Positions 1 through 9,037 of a stretch of DNA of 61,276 nt are shown here, piece after piece. How positions within the stretch are numbered: the first letter of the stretch is position 1; every line of letters begins with the position of its first letter. Made by a program: the position numbers and the translations under genes. The notes below the pieces were generated by a model. The model worked only from the letters and a program-made list of their open reading frames with translations, ran no database searches and was not told where the DNA came from. The stretch is from Deltaproteobacteria bacterium (GTDB taxonomy: Bacteria; Desulfobacterota; Desulfarculia; Adiutricales; Adiutricaceae). The DNA is taken from NCBI GenBank assembly GCA_031265205.1, contig JAISCZ010000026.1:1-61276 (forward strand). Reading direction: 5' to 3'.

Positions 1-150
1 TTCGATGAGCTCGAAGCATTGGGACTTTCCGCGCCAGCTACAAAGTCAATCCCCAAGAAAATGGGCCGGCCCAAGAAAAATTCGGTAGAGCAGACTCCAA
101 AGAGGCCAAGGGGCCGGCCTAAGAAAAATCCTGGCTATAAATCTCTATAG
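1..150 (+). CDS. C-terminal tail of an AT-hook-like protein (5' end outside window)
   Basis: The frame is open from the left edge for 49 residues and stops at TAG 148-150. The tail carries two basic Arg-Pro-Lys motifs, MGRPKKN near residue 21 and RGRPKKN near residue 37, which resemble minor-groove-binding AT-hooks. Such tails occur on bacterial nucleoid or regulatory proteins, but the missing upstream part prevents a family call. It converges on the gene at 145-357, with the two stops overlapping by a few bases. Confidence 0.55.
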   Translation, partial: FDELEALGLSAPATKSIPKKMGRPKKNSVEQTPKRPRGRPKKNPGYKSL

Positions 151-357
151 TCCAGTGAATTGGGAAACTTTTAATAAAAAAGAACTCTCAATCGCCGCTG
201 ACATTGTTGTGAGTTCGATAGGCGTACGCGCGACAAGCGTGGAATTGTTCGAGCCGAATTGAGGTCCTAACTGAATAGCGGTTTTAGTAGTGGTATTCGG
301 GGTTAAGTTGGCGGCGTAAGGGTTTAAAATGAATTGCTTCACTTGTTCATATGCCAT
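145..357 (-). CDS. small hypothetical protein (70 aa) overlapping the end of the broken SDH-type protease gene
   Basis: A 70-residue frame starts at ATG 357-355, inside the last codons of the protease pseudogene at 339-1183, so the two would be translationally coupled. The protein is Thr/Ser/Asn-rich with no membrane segment or recognisable motif. It could be a separate small gene or part of the original protease C-terminus shifted out of frame; the sequence alone does not decide. The protease upstream is damaged, so the small gene may also be a passive remnant. Confidence 0.35.
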   Translation of the reverse strand: MAYEQVKQFILNPYAANLTPNTTTKTAIQLGPQFGSNNSTLVARTPIELTTMSAAIESSFLLKVSQFTGL

Positions 358-1183
358 AAGCTCTGAGTATATATCGAAGCCTTATAACACAGCGTTTCAT
401 CGCGGTAGTCCTTCCATATGTCCCATATAATGGATTCAAGGGTGGGATCATCCTTAGCGATTTCCAATCCGATTTTTCGGGCTTCTTTCCGGCTGACAGA
501 GAACCCGTGATGATAAAACGGGGTATTGAGCGCTTTGGCTATGGTTTCAGCCTTTTTCTTGTTTTCCGTTAAATGGGTTTCCAGCGACTTCACGCTAAGT
601 GAATGAGTAAGTTGTTGGCTTCTCTTTGACGCTCCTATTATTAGAGACTCGACTTCTCCAACAAGGTGGCTTAAACCCGAATTCAAGCGCGACTCATTTG
701 AAACGCCGACGTCAGAACGAATGAAATCTAAATAATTCCATATATCATCAGTGTTGATATGAACCGAGTATGGGTTCCCAAATTTGTCCCGCTTGTAAAC
801 AATAATTTGAGGATCCACCGGCCCCAGATTCGAATATGGACGCGTCACGATTTCGTTTGCGCCCAGAGAAAGCAAGGTCGCGGCGCTGAAGGCGACGAAA
901 GGCGCAAGAACCGAGATATGATTGAACCTCTCACGAAGGATATCAATAATCCGCGACGCGGTTATCGGAGCGCCGCCGTTGCTGATTATCGGAAAGTCCA
1001 CATCGGAATATTCCATCGGCGCTTTCCGCGCGAGTTCGATCAAGGGAAGTATGGCGTCAGGCGCCATCTCTGACGAGGCGTTTAGGCGAAGATTAGGCGA
1101 AGAGACGTTACATAGGCGATGAGCGGTTTTTTTCAGAGGACTTCACGCTCGCGAAACAGTTTGAGACGATTATCGTATCCCAT
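339..1183 (-). pseudogene. SDH-type (SppA/ClpP-fold) serine protease, broken by a stop and an 11-bp duplication
   Basis: The long open part (339-1067) encodes a ClpP/SppA-fold protease of the serine dehydrogenase proteinase family. It shows the SNGG segment, the FSAATLLSLGANEIV nucleophile region and the NLGPVDPQ motif typical of the family. The expected N-terminus lies upstream: ATG at 1183-1181 opens MGYDNRLKLFREREVL, hits TGA at 1135-1133, then continues as KKPLIAYVTSLR. A tandem duplication at 1082-1103 then shifts the frame. Removing one 11-bp copy joins YVTSLRLNASSEMAPDA in frame, as in intact relatives recalled from the family. Two independent lesions argue for a pseudogene rather than a short isoform. 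Confidence 0.75.
1082..1103. repeat. 11-bp perfect tandem duplication inside the protease pseudogene
   Basis: TTAGGCGAAGA occurs twice back to back, at 1082-1092 and 1093-1103. Eleven bases are not a multiple of three, and deleting one copy restores the protease reading frame. It is therefore read as a recent slippage-type frameshift mutation. Confidence 0.85.
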
Positions 1184-1897
1184 GTATTTGTCCTAAATTA
1201 GCGTCAACGGAACGACTTGACATCGCGCCGTCGCCGCGCGAGGGGTTAGCGCCTTTCAGGAGCCTATCTCTTAACGCGACTTTCCGAAGCGTATCTCCTA
1301 CCACAATAGTATCCAACCTTTCAGGCTCGGACGCGAGAGGCGGGGGTGGTATCTTAGAACGCGTTCGATGGCGCTTTTTGTATCGGAATCAGGAAGGATG
1401 GAGACTGATGGCGTGATTATTCGACCGTGTCCACTTTCGAAAAGAGCGTCCTAAAAAGGGTAAAAGTACGTGACAAGGAGTATATTTTGGCGTGATTGGA
1501 CCTGAAGAGGGTCGTTTGGACCTCAAGCGGAACAAAAAGCTCGAAACAGGGCAAATTTTTCTATGAGCCGGCCATCTCCTTTGGTGGGGAACCATCCTCT
1601 TGCCGGGACTTTTCGCGCTTCCATCATTTATGGGTTAAACGATAAGAATTCGCCAAGGAGTTGGAGGCGCGACAGGACGATGTCGGCGCGGGCGGCGCCG
1701 ACTATAAGGCGGTCGTCCAGTCAGCCTCTGAAACTCCATGAAGCGAACTGGCGGTTATCGCGAGGGATCTCAGGCGATGTCCGCCCCGAACGCGGCAAGC
1801 CCCCGCGCCGCCAGTCCAAGCCGGCTTCAGGCGGCGGCGAGGGCCATGAGATCTGGGGTCACGCCGGCAATCCGGCGCGTATGGCCAGCTTTCCGCG
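1184..1897. other. 714-bp stretch without a convincing gene
   Basis: Short frames on both strands have no ribosome site and no recognisable domain. Around 1640-1900 one plus-strand frame reads like protein in pieces (for example AKELEARQDD followed by stops and frame changes), so a decayed gene is possible, but no family can be named. Confidence 0.3.
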
Positions 1898-2236
1898 TTA
1901 AGAAGGCGAGTCCGTCATGAAAGGCCAACAGCTGTCAAAAGGCGCGTAAAATAAGGGCCATTTTCGGGCCGTACGCGGCACGCGGAGAACGTTGACGGCA
2001 TTGGGGCTTTCATTGTAGACCACTACATAGTTGGCTCTGACGACCATCTCCCGAGTTCCAGTCACGCGGCCCGGTCGATAGATTCTGGGACGCGCCGGGA
2101 GGGCCGCGATTTTTTTATGGAGGTCTTCCAAAAGCTCTTCGGCGGCTTCGGGGTTGTCGGCGTAGACGTAATCGGAAATATCATCAAGATCCTGGAAGGC
2201 TTCCGGCCAGATGAGAACTACTGGAGGGTTATTTAT
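1898..2236 (-). pseudogene. RelE/ParE-family toxin whose start codon is ATA
   Basis: The frame encodes about 112 residues typical of RelE/ParE toxins. WPEAFQDLDDISDYV forms the N-terminal helix, then come DNPEAAEELLEDL and a C-terminal core with RPGRVTGTREMVV and NVLRVPRTARKWP. The only position matching the family's start is ATA at 2236-2234, overlapping the antitoxin stop TAA (2235-2233). No ATG, GTG or TTG exists between the upstream in-frame stop and the first conserved residues. If base 2234 had been C on the plus strand, the junction would be the usual ATGA overlap. The coding part otherwise looks intact, so this appears to be a toxin silenced by a start-codon mutation, unless ATA is used at low efficiency. 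Confidence 0.75.
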
Positions 2237-2514
2237 GTTCTTTTTTTGGCTCTCAGCCTTTTCATGGCCTCATCGAGAGGCGGGCCCGGTCCCGGATCGT
2301 CTAAGGCTTTCTGGACCTTAACCCTGAACCGCTCGTCGCGCTGTTCCGGGGTACTGACGAGGCGCGGCGGCAAGCCGCCTTCATTCGCCACTCGGGCCAA
2401 AAGAACGCGGACGGCGTCGGATATGGTCAGCCCCACGCCAGCGAGATTCGCGGCGGCGACGGCCTTGATCTGAGCGTCCACTCGGACATGTAACATTGAG
2501 GCGTCAGCGGCCAT
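2233..2514 (-). CDS. RelB/DinJ-family antitoxin
   Basis: The 93-residue protein has the RelB/DinJ ribbon-helix-helix layout: a short strand (MLHVRVDAQIKA), then the helix region AAANLAGVGLTISDAVRVLLARVA. A charged C-terminal tail that would wrap the toxin follows. ATG at 2514-2512 is chosen over GTG 2520 because AGGTGG lies about 8 bases upstream of the ATG. Antitoxins of this family bind their own promoter and neutralise the toxin encoded just downstream. Here the downstream toxin lacks a normal start, so the antitoxin may be an orphan in function. Confidence 0.8.
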   Translation of the reverse strand: MAADASMLHVRVDAQIKAVAAANLAGVGLTISDAVRVLLARVANEGGLPPRLVSTPEQRDERFRVKVQKALDDPGPGPPLDEAMKRLRAKKRT

Positions 2515-2694
2515 AATCACGCCACCTTTTTAAAAAATTATCTATCTCATTTGAGATACAATCAAGCGCGAAAGGAGATAGGCGACTTGCCCTGGCTATC
2601 CGGGGACCGCGGGGAGCGGGCCGCCGCGGCTTTAAAGCTCCTCCCGAAGATTTTCAAGGAGCGACGGGGGCGGGCGCGGCGTCTTAACCCCGTC

Positions 2695-5133
2695 CTAATT
2701 TAGAGCCGATAGTTCCCTAAATATTTCCAGGCGCCTCTCTTCGGCGCCGGCGACGTCGCTTAAGAGGTCGTAGGCCGCCTCGAAGGCCATTTTAGCCCCC
2801 TCCCGGTCTCCGCTCTTAAGCCGCGTCCGGCCTTCGTAGGCCCTGGCGGAGCTGACAAAAAAGGCCCGCGCCCGGGGATCTTTTTGGGGAGCGAGAGTTA
2901 TCATAGTCTCGAGCCCGTCTAAGAGCCGCTCATAGTCCCCCAGCTCTTCCAGGCGTTTCAGCTCAAGGCTTAGGTATCTTAAATGGTTGACGGAACCCGC
3001 GCCTTCTTGGGACTCCGTCTCCGCGATGGCCCTTTTAAGCTCTCGCGCGAATTCCGGAAGCCGCGCGGTAATTATGGCGGCCTCCAGTTCCAGGCGCATG
3101 GCGGCTGGGGGGGCGATGGGGGACGGGCCGAGGGCGACTTGTTTTTCGGCCTCAAAAAAGATTTGGGGGGTCTGGGGAAAGGGTGGCGGCTCTCCCTGAA
3201 CGTCTCGGTGGTTTTTGTCGGCCCGGATTAAATCCCTTAACTGGCCTAATTCCTCTTCCAGCTCGGGAAAGGCCTTGACGATTGCCCCTACCGAGGCGAG
3301 GGCCCGGTCGAAGTATTTTTGGGAATCCCTTCGCCGCCCTTCTTCCCTTAAAACGCGGGCCAACTTCCAAAAGAGGAGGGGACTTTCCTGGCGCGCGTCC
3401 AGAGCCCGTCGGCCTATGGCCTTCTCCAGAAAGGTAATGGCCGCCATGAGTTCTATTTCCGCTTCCAGGTTCCCTCTTCCTTGGCCAAGGAGATTTTGGG
3501 CGAGGGTGAGGCTCCTTAAAATAATAAAAGAGATATCCCCGTCCGCGAGTTCGTCTTTGTCCTCTAAGGCTTTTATGGCGCTCCGGAGATTGTCCTCGGC
3601 CAGGACGAGGTCGCCTTCCAAGTGGCGGAGAAAGGCCGCGTTCCGGTAGACGACGTGGCGGTGGGCGTAGCGCGGAAGGCTTTCCCACTCCAGAAGGTTG
3701 AGGGTGATTACCGTCGCCTCCGCGAAGGCGCCCCGCTTGCTTAAAGCGTCGGCCAGGCTCGCGCAGAGAAAAAGGAGGCTTTCGTCGGCCGCGCCGTCGG
3801 CTGGCGCCTCGCAGTCCCTCGCGTCGGGCGCTCTTTCTTGGATTAAGGCTTTCAATAAGTCGGGCCGCGCCCGGGAGGCGGGGAAGGCCGCGGTCAGGGC
3901 CTGGTAGAGGGAAAGGGCCGCGGCGTAATCGAGGGGCGGGTAACTTAAGGCCTCTAGGGGACGCGCGCCGTCCGCAATTTCCGGAGCGGGGATAGGCGCG
4001 GCCTCCGCTCCGCTAAGGCCGTCCGCGTCGGGCGTTTCCGGCGCGGGGAAGAGATCGGCGAGATCCTTGTCGCTGTCCCTTAAATCGTAGGAGAGGGCGA
4101 GCAGGTTAAAGCCGTCGGCGAGGAGGGGATCCTCAGGGCCGCCGCCCGCGCGTAAGGCCTCTTGGAGTCCTTCCTCCAAAAGGCTTTCGGCTTCCGGGAA
4201 GCGCCCGAGGCCGATTAAAATCCCCGCGAGGATATTGGCGGCGGAGAGGGTTTCGGGGTGGGCCCGGCCGAAGATCCGGAGCCTTTCGCGGTAAGCGCCG
4301 TCGGCTAAGGGGAGGGCGGAGTCCAAATCCATCAAGTTAAAATGGGCGAGAGCGAGACCCAAATCCACGCCGGTCCAAACGCGCGGGTCCTTTAAGGGAG
4401 GGCTTTGGGCGGCGCGGAAATAATCCTTGGCCAGGGAAAAATTGGCTTCCCTTAAGTGCGTCGCCCCGATTAAGGGAAGAAGGCGCCTGTCCTCGGGCCG
4501 GGCTTCCCCAAGGGCCAGAAAAGCCTCCCGGGCGCGCGGGTAAGCGCGGGCGACAAAAAAAGACGCTCCCTCTTTGAGGAGGCGCGCCCGCGGGTCGTCT
4601 CGCGGGGAAAGGGCTAAAAGGGCGGGAGCGGGCGGGGGCGCGGCGTTTTCCTCGGCGCGGAGGAGGGGGAGCAGGGTCTCGAGCAGGCTCGAAAACTCTC
4701 GCTCGCGGAAAGCCTTTTGGGGCGCGAGGACGAATTGGCGGTAGAGGAGGCCCGAGAGGGCGAGGGCGAGGAGGAGGCCGGCGAGGGCGAGGATAATTCG
4801 GCGCGGGCGCCGGGCTTTCGCGCGCCTACCGTCGGGGCCCGGGCGCCTGTTGGCTTGGGGCGCCGCGCTGGGGGCGGCTGGGTCCAGGGGGCTTTCCGCT
4901 GATCCCGTTGAAGCGCGCGGGGGGGGCGCGTGTTTTTCGGCGCGCGGTAAGTCAGTTGGTTGAGGGAGGGCCGCGGCGCCCTGGGCGGGAAGGGCGGCCT
5001 TTGGCGGAGCGGCCGGAGAGAGGGGTCGGGCCGCGAGATCCGCGCGGGGCCCGCTCTCTGGCGTCCTCTCCGGCTTTTTGGGGGCGGGGACCGGAGGCCT
5101 GGCTTGGGGCGGAGTTTTGCCGAATAACCCCAC
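2695..5133 (-). CDS. membrane-anchored TPR-repeat protein (812 aa)
   Basis: The start is GTG at 5133 with AAAGGAG eight bases upstream, 12 bp after the nadB stop, so it is probably co-transcribed with nadB. Residues 1-110 are Pro/Ala-rich and low-complexity, ending in an Arg/Lys cluster. One membrane helix follows at about 113-131, so the bulk should lie outside the cytoplasm. The remainder is helical tetratricopeptide-like repeats (for example ARAYPRAREAFLALGEARPED and DYERLLDGLETMITLAPQ). TPR proteins act as scaffolds for protein partners; no enzymatic motif is visible. A second cluster of TPR-like repeats covers about residues 440-800. The partner is unknown. Confidence 0.7.
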   Translation of the reverse strand: MGLFGKTPPQARPPVPAPKKPERTPESGPRADLAARPLSPAAPPKAALPAQGAAALPQPTDLPRAEKHAPPPRASTGSAESPLDPAAPSAAPQANRRPGPDGRRAKARRPRRIILALAGLLLALALSGLLYRQFVLAPQKAFREREFSSLLETLLPLLRAEENAAPPPAPALLALSPRDDPRARLLKEGASFFVARAYPRAREAFLALGEARPEDRRLLPLIGATHLREANFSLAKDYFRAAQSPPLKDPRVWTGVDLGLALAHFNLMDLDSALPLADGAYRERLRIFGRAHPETLSAANILAGILIGLGRFPEAESLLEEGLQEALRAGGGPEDPLLADGFNLLALSYDLRDSDKDLADLFPAPETPDADGLSGAEAAPIPAPEIADGARPLEALSYPPLDYAAALSLYQALTAAFPASRARPDLLKALIQERAPDARDCEAPADGAADESLLFLCASLADALSKRGAFAEATVITLNLLEWESLPRYAHRHVVYRNAAFLRHLEGDLVLAEDNLRSAIKALEDKDELADGDISFIILRSLTLAQNLLGQGRGNLEAEIELMAAITFLEKAIGRRALDARQESPLLFWKLARVLREEGRRRDSQKYFDRALASVGAIVKAFPELEEELGQLRDLIRADKNHRDVQGEPPPFPQTPQIFFEAEKQVALGPSPIAPPAAMRLELEAAIITARLPEFARELKRAIAETESQEGAGSVNHLRYLSLELKRLEELGDYERLLDGLETMITLAPQKDPRARAFFVSSARAYEGRTRLKSGDREGAKMAFEAAYDLLSDVAGAEERRLEIFRELSALN

Positions 5134-5145
5134 GCGCCGTCTCCT

Positions 5146-6762
5146 TTAGCTGAGGAGGATGGAGGGATGGGGGTTTTCTAGGACCGTGTCCCTCTGAAAA
5201 TTGACGTCGTCGCGGTTCGGCCAGGTGAGCGAGAAATGCAGTCCCCGGCTCTCTTTGCGGGCCATCGCGCACTGGATGATGAGATCCGCGACCACGGCGA
5301 TGTTGCGGACTTCCACGAGGTCCGCGTCCACCTCGAAATTGCGGAAAAACTCGTTGATTTCGCTTTTAACGAGAGCGAGCCTTTTTTGGGCCATGGAAAG
5401 GCGCTGGTCCGAGCGGACGAGGCCCACGTAGTTCCACATGAAACGGCGAATTTCGTCCCAGCTGTGCGTGATAAGGACCGCTTCGGAAGGGGCGGTGCCT
5501 AAGCGTCCCGTGGGCCAGAGCCGGGGCACGGCGGCCTCGGGCATGGGAAGGCTTTGGGCTTCGGCGTGGGAGGCTTGGGCGGCCCGGTCGGCCATGACCA
5601 GGGCCTCCAAAAGGGAGTTGGACGCCAGGCGATTGGCGCCGTGGAGGCCCGTGGCCGCCACTTCCCCCACGGCGTAGAGACCCGGGAGGCTGGAGCGGCC
5701 GAAGTTGTCGACCAAGACGCCCCCGCATTGGTAGTGGGCCGCCGGGACCACGGGGATGGGCTCATGGGCGATGTCGATGCCAAGCCCGAGGCAGGTGTTA
5801 TAAATCTTGGGAAAACGTTCCCGGATAAAGGCCGCCTCTTTGTGGGTAATGTCCAAAAAGACGCAAGGGGCCCCGGTCTTTTTCATTTCCGCGTCGATGG
5901 TTAAGGCGACGACGTCCCGGCAGGCCAGATCGCCCTGGGGATGATGGCGCATGATGGCCTCGCCCTCGCGGTTGACGAGAACGCCGCCTTCGCCGCGGAC
6001 GGCCTCGGAAATGAGAAAATTCGTGACCTTGGGGTGAAAGAGGCAGGTCGGGTGAAACTGCACGAACTCCAGATTCGCGCACTGGGCCCCGGCCCGCCAG
6101 GCGATGGCGAGCCCGTCGCCCGTGGCCCCGTCGGGGTTGGTGGTGTAGAGGTAGACCTTGCCGGAGCCCCCGGTGGCGAGGACGATAATTTTGGCGACGT
6201 AGGCGTTGACTTCCCCGGTCCGGCGGTCCAAGACCCAGGCCCCGGTGACCCGGGGCCGCCGGCCCTGGGGATTTTTTTCCGTCAGAAGGTCTAAGGCCAG
6301 GTGGTATTCCAGGGTCTCGATATTGGCGTTCTGGCGGCAGCGCTCGGCCAGCACTTTTTGCACGGCCTGGCCGGTCATGTCCTTGGCGTGGATAATGCGG
6401 CGGTGGCTGTGCCCGCCTTCGCGGCCGAGCTCCACCAGCGCGGGGTTTCCCTCCAGCGTGGAAAAAGGGACGCCCAAGGCCCGCAGTTCCGCGATCATCT
6501 GGGGACCCGCCTGGACCACGGTCTCCACGGCGTCTAAGTGACAGAGGCCCGAGCCGCTCTCCAGGGTGTCTTGGACGTGAAACTTTAAATCGTCGTCGGG
6601 GCCCATGACCGCGGCGATTCCGCCCTGGGCGAGATTGGTGTTGGTGTCCGAGGCGACTAGTTTGGAAAGAACGCTTACCGTCCCATGTTCCGCGGCTTTT
6701 AAGGCGAAGCTTAAGCCCGCGATGCCGGAGCCCATGACTAAATAGTCGGATTTGATGATCAC
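5146..6762 (-). CDS. nadB: L-aspartate oxidase
   Basis: NadB oxidises L-aspartate to iminoaspartate with FAD, the first step of de novo NAD synthesis; in anaerobes fumarate can be the electron acceptor. The 538-residue length is normal. The N-terminus has the dinucleotide-binding GSGIAGLSFALKA (about residues 12-24). The family signatures TNLAQGGIAAV, SHRRIIHAKDMTG and HYQCGGVLVDNFGRSS are present, and the C-terminal helical domain ends with NRDDVNFQRDT. NAD kinase is encoded at 16.5 kb, but nadA and nadC are not in the window. The start ATG 6762 follows weak ribosome-site sequence. Confidence 0.95.
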   Translation of the reverse strand: MIIKSDYLVMGSGIAGLSFALKAAEHGTVSVLSKLVASDTNTNLAQGGIAAVMGPDDDLKFHVQDTLESGSGLCHLDAVETVVQAGPQMIAELRALGVPFSTLEGNPALVELGREGGHSHRRIIHAKDMTGQAVQKVLAERCRQNANIETLEYHLALDLLTEKNPQGRRPRVTGAWVLDRRTGEVNAYVAKIIVLATGGSGKVYLYTTNPDGATGDGLAIAWRAGAQCANLEFVQFHPTCLFHPKVTNFLISEAVRGEGGVLVNREGEAIMRHHPQGDLACRDVVALTIDAEMKKTGAPCVFLDITHKEAAFIRERFPKIYNTCLGLGIDIAHEPIPVVPAAHYQCGGVLVDNFGRSSLPGLYAVGEVAATGLHGANRLASNSLLEALVMADRAAQASHAEAQSLPMPEAAVPRLWPTGRLGTAPSEAVLITHSWDEIRRFMWNYVGLVRSDQRLSMAQKRLALVKSEINEFFRNFEVDADLVEVRNIAVVADLIIQCAMARKESRGLHFSLTWPNRDDVNFQRDTVLENPHPSILLS

Positions 6763-6852
6763 CCGAAGCCTTTAAGTTGGCCTCCGCGGGCGGCGGCGGG
6801 GTAAGCCGCCGCGACGGGCCGCGGGGCGGAAAGGAAGCGAGGGGAACGGGTT

Positions 6853-7776
6853 CTAGAGCGCCGGAATCAGGTACTCGAGGAGGGCTTTTTGGGCGTGGAG
6901 CCGGTTTTCCGCCTCGTCAAAGACCACCGAGGCCGGGCTTTCGATGACTTCTTCCGTCACCTCCTCGCCGGGATGGGCGGGAAGGCAGTGGAGGAAAATG
7001 GCCTTGGGGGCGGCGAGGGCCATGAGCGCGGAATCCACCTGGAAGCCTTTGAAGTCTTTGAGCCTTTTTTCCCTTTCCCCCTCAAAGCCCATGGACGCGA
7101 AAACGTCCGTGGTCACGACGAAGGCCCCCTTGGCGGCCTCTTGGGGAGTCGCGCAAAGCTTAATTTGGGGGTTATCCCCGCGCGCGTCCCTTAAGACGTC
7201 CGGATCGGGCCCGTAGCCTTCGGGGATGGCGAGGTTTAAGGGAAAGCCCAAGACCGCCGCGGCCTCCAGCCAGGTGTTGGCCATGTTGACCCCGTCGCCG
7301 ATCCAGCAGAAGAGCTGTTTTTCCAGCGGCTGGCCGCCGAGATTTTCCGTGACCGTGAAGAGATCGCCCAAGACCTGGCAGGGATGGCGCTCGTCGGTGA
7401 GGGAATTGACCACGGGGACGGAGGACCACTTGGCCACTTCCGTAAGTTCCGCTTCCTTGTCGTGGCGGATGACGACGCCCGCCACGTAGCGGGACATGAC
7501 CCGGGCGGTGTGGGACAGCGGCTCGCCCCGGGCCCATTGGGAGTCGCCCAGGTTGAGGACGATGGCGTGGCCCCCCAGCTCGTTTACGGCGCACTCAAAG
7601 CTCATCCGGGTGCGGGTGGAATTTTTGCTGAAAAGAAGGGCCACGGCCCGACCGCCCAAGTGGGGCCGGAAATAGGAGTGAGCGCGCCTTTCGCGCTTGA
7701 GTTCGCGGGTTCTCTCGAAGAGGTGGTAATACTCGTCTTTACTGAGATCCCGGAAGGTGATGTAGTGTTTGGGCAT
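6853..7776 (-). CDS. argF: ornithine carbamoyltransferase
   Basis: ArgF joins carbamoyl phosphate and ornithine to make citrulline in arginine synthesis. The 307-residue protein carries the carbamoyl-phosphate loop SKNSTRTRMSFE (STRTR at 53-57), the DERHPCQVLGDL segment and the catalytic FLHCLPAHPGEE near the C-terminus. It starts at ATG 7776 with AAAGGTGC upstream. It follows argD by 52 bp and is part of the argB-argD-argF run on this strand. argG and argH do not follow; the next gene is nadB. Confidence 0.96.
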   Translation of the reverse strand: MPKHYITFRDLSKDEYYHLFERTRELKRERRAHSYFRPHLGGRAVALLFSKNSTRTRMSFECAVNELGGHAIVLNLGDSQWARGEPLSHTARVMSRYVAGVVIRHDKEAELTEVAKWSSVPVVNSLTDERHPCQVLGDLFTVTENLGGQPLEKQLFCWIGDGVNMANTWLEAAAVLGFPLNLAIPEGYGPDPDVLRDARGDNPQIKLCATPQEAAKGAFVVTTDVFASMGFEGEREKRLKDFKGFQVDSALMALAAPKAIFLHCLPAHPGEEVTEEVIESPASVVFDEAENRLHAQKALLEYLIPAL

Positions 7777-7828
7777 AGCGCACCTTTACAAATAGCCCGC
7801 TTCAATGGAAAAGCCGCGCGCGGGGAAG

Positions 7829-9037
7829 CTACTGGGAAGCGAGAACGGCGCTTAAAGCCTCCAGCAAAAGGTCAATTTCTTTTTCCGTGACCGTGAGGGG
7901 AGGCACGAAGCGCAAAACCGTCCCGGCCGTCGCGTTGACCAGAAAGCCCCGCTCGCGCAAGAGAACGGTCAGGGGAGCGGCGGGGATCTTGAGATTGAGG
8001 CCTAAGAGCAGCCCCAGGCCCCGGACCCCTTCCACGAGAGCCGGATAGCTCTTGGGGAGAGTTAAAAGGCCCTTTTTAAAGTAATCCCCGACGGAGGCGA
8101 CTCTTTGGAGGAAAGCGGGTTCGAGGATCCTCGCGACGAGCTCCAAGGCGACGGCCATGCCTAAGGGGGCCCCGCCCACCGTGGTGGAATGGGTCCCGGG
8201 GCCTAAGGCGGCGGCCGCCTCTTCCGTCGCGAGACAGGCCCCCACGGGGTAGCCCGAGCCTAAGGCCTTGCCGAGGGTCATAATGTCGGGCGTCGCGCCA
8301 AAATGGCGGAAGGCGAAATCCGTCCCGGTCCGGCCCAGGCCCGTTTGGACCTCGTCAAAGATTAAGAGGGCGCCCCGCTCTTGGCAGAGCGCCTTGACCC
8401 GCGGAAAATAGCCTTCCGGCGGGAGGGTCACGCCCCCTTCCCCCTGGATGGGCTCTAAAATAACGCCGGCCACGGTCTCGTCCAGGGCCTCGTCGAGGGC
8501 TTTAATATCCCCGAAGGGGACAAAAAGCGTCCCCGGGACCAGGGGCGCGAAGCCCGCCTGGACGGAGGGCTGGCCCGTGAGGGAGACCGCCCCCAGGGTG
8601 CGCCCGTGGAAGGAGTTGTGGGCGCTGACAATTTTATAACGGCCCTCCCCGTATTTGTCTTTTCCGTATTTGCGGGCCATCTTGAAGGCTGTCTCGTTGG
8701 CCTCGGCCCCGCTGTTGGCGAAGAAGGCGCGCGCGAGGCCCGAGGCTTCCGTCAGTTTGGCGGCCAGGCGGACCATGGGCTCGTTATAGAAAAGATTGCT
8801 GACGTGGACGAGCTCTTGGGCCTGCTTATGGAGGACCTCGGCCATAAAGGGCGGCGCGTGCCCAAAGGCGCAGACCGCGATGCCGCCGATAAAGTCCCAA
8901 TAGACGCGGCCCTCGGGATCCCAAAGCTTGAGGCCTTCGCCTTTGACGAAGGAGAGGGGAATCCGGTTCACGTTCTTTAAAAGGCATTGGTCGGCCAGCG
9001 CGAGGATCGCGCTGGTGGACATGGGAGAGTCAGTCAT
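7829..9037 (-). CDS. argD: acetylornithine aminotransferase
   Basis: This is a PLP-dependent class III aminotransferase that converts N-acetylglutamate semialdehyde to N-acetylornithine with glutamate. Visible motifs are FFANSGAEANETAFK (phosphate binding, about 105-119), IFDEVQTGLGRTG (226-238, with the PLP-contacting Asp) and the PLP lysine in TLGKALGSGYPVG (Lys257). The 402-residue length is normal. ATG 9037 or the internal ATG 9022 could be the start; neither has a strong ribosome site. A 613-bp spacer separates it from argB, unusual for genes of one pathway in one run. Confidence 0.95.
   Translation of the reverse strand: MTDSPMSTSAILALADQCLLKNVNRIPLSFVKGEGLKLWDPEGRVYWDFIGGIAVCAFGHAPPFMAEVLHKQAQELVHVSNLFYNEPMVRLAAKLTEASGLARAFFANSGAEANETAFKMARKYGKDKYGEGRYKIVSAHNSFHGRTLGAVSLTGQPSVQAGFAPLVPGTLFVPFGDIKALDEALDETVAGVILEPIQGEGGVTLPPEGYFPRVKALCQERGALLIFDEVQTGLGRTGTDFAFRHFGATPDIMTLGKALGSGYPVGACLATEEAAAALGPGTHSTTVGGAPLGMAVALELVARILEPAFLQRVASVGDYFKKGLLTLPKSYPALVEGVRGLGLLLGLNLKIPAAPLTVLLRERGFLVNATAGTVLRFVPPLTVTEKEIDLLLEALSAVLASQ

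Noticed and set aside
1563..1920. Arg/Ser/Pro-rich plus-strand frames
   Set aside because: No ribosome site, no domain and atypical composition; at best a remnant, reported only as a stretch without a gene.
3152..3688. 178-residue minus-strand frame inside the TPR gene
   Set aside because: It overlaps the TPR coding region in another frame, is Pro/Arg-rich and has no ribosome site.
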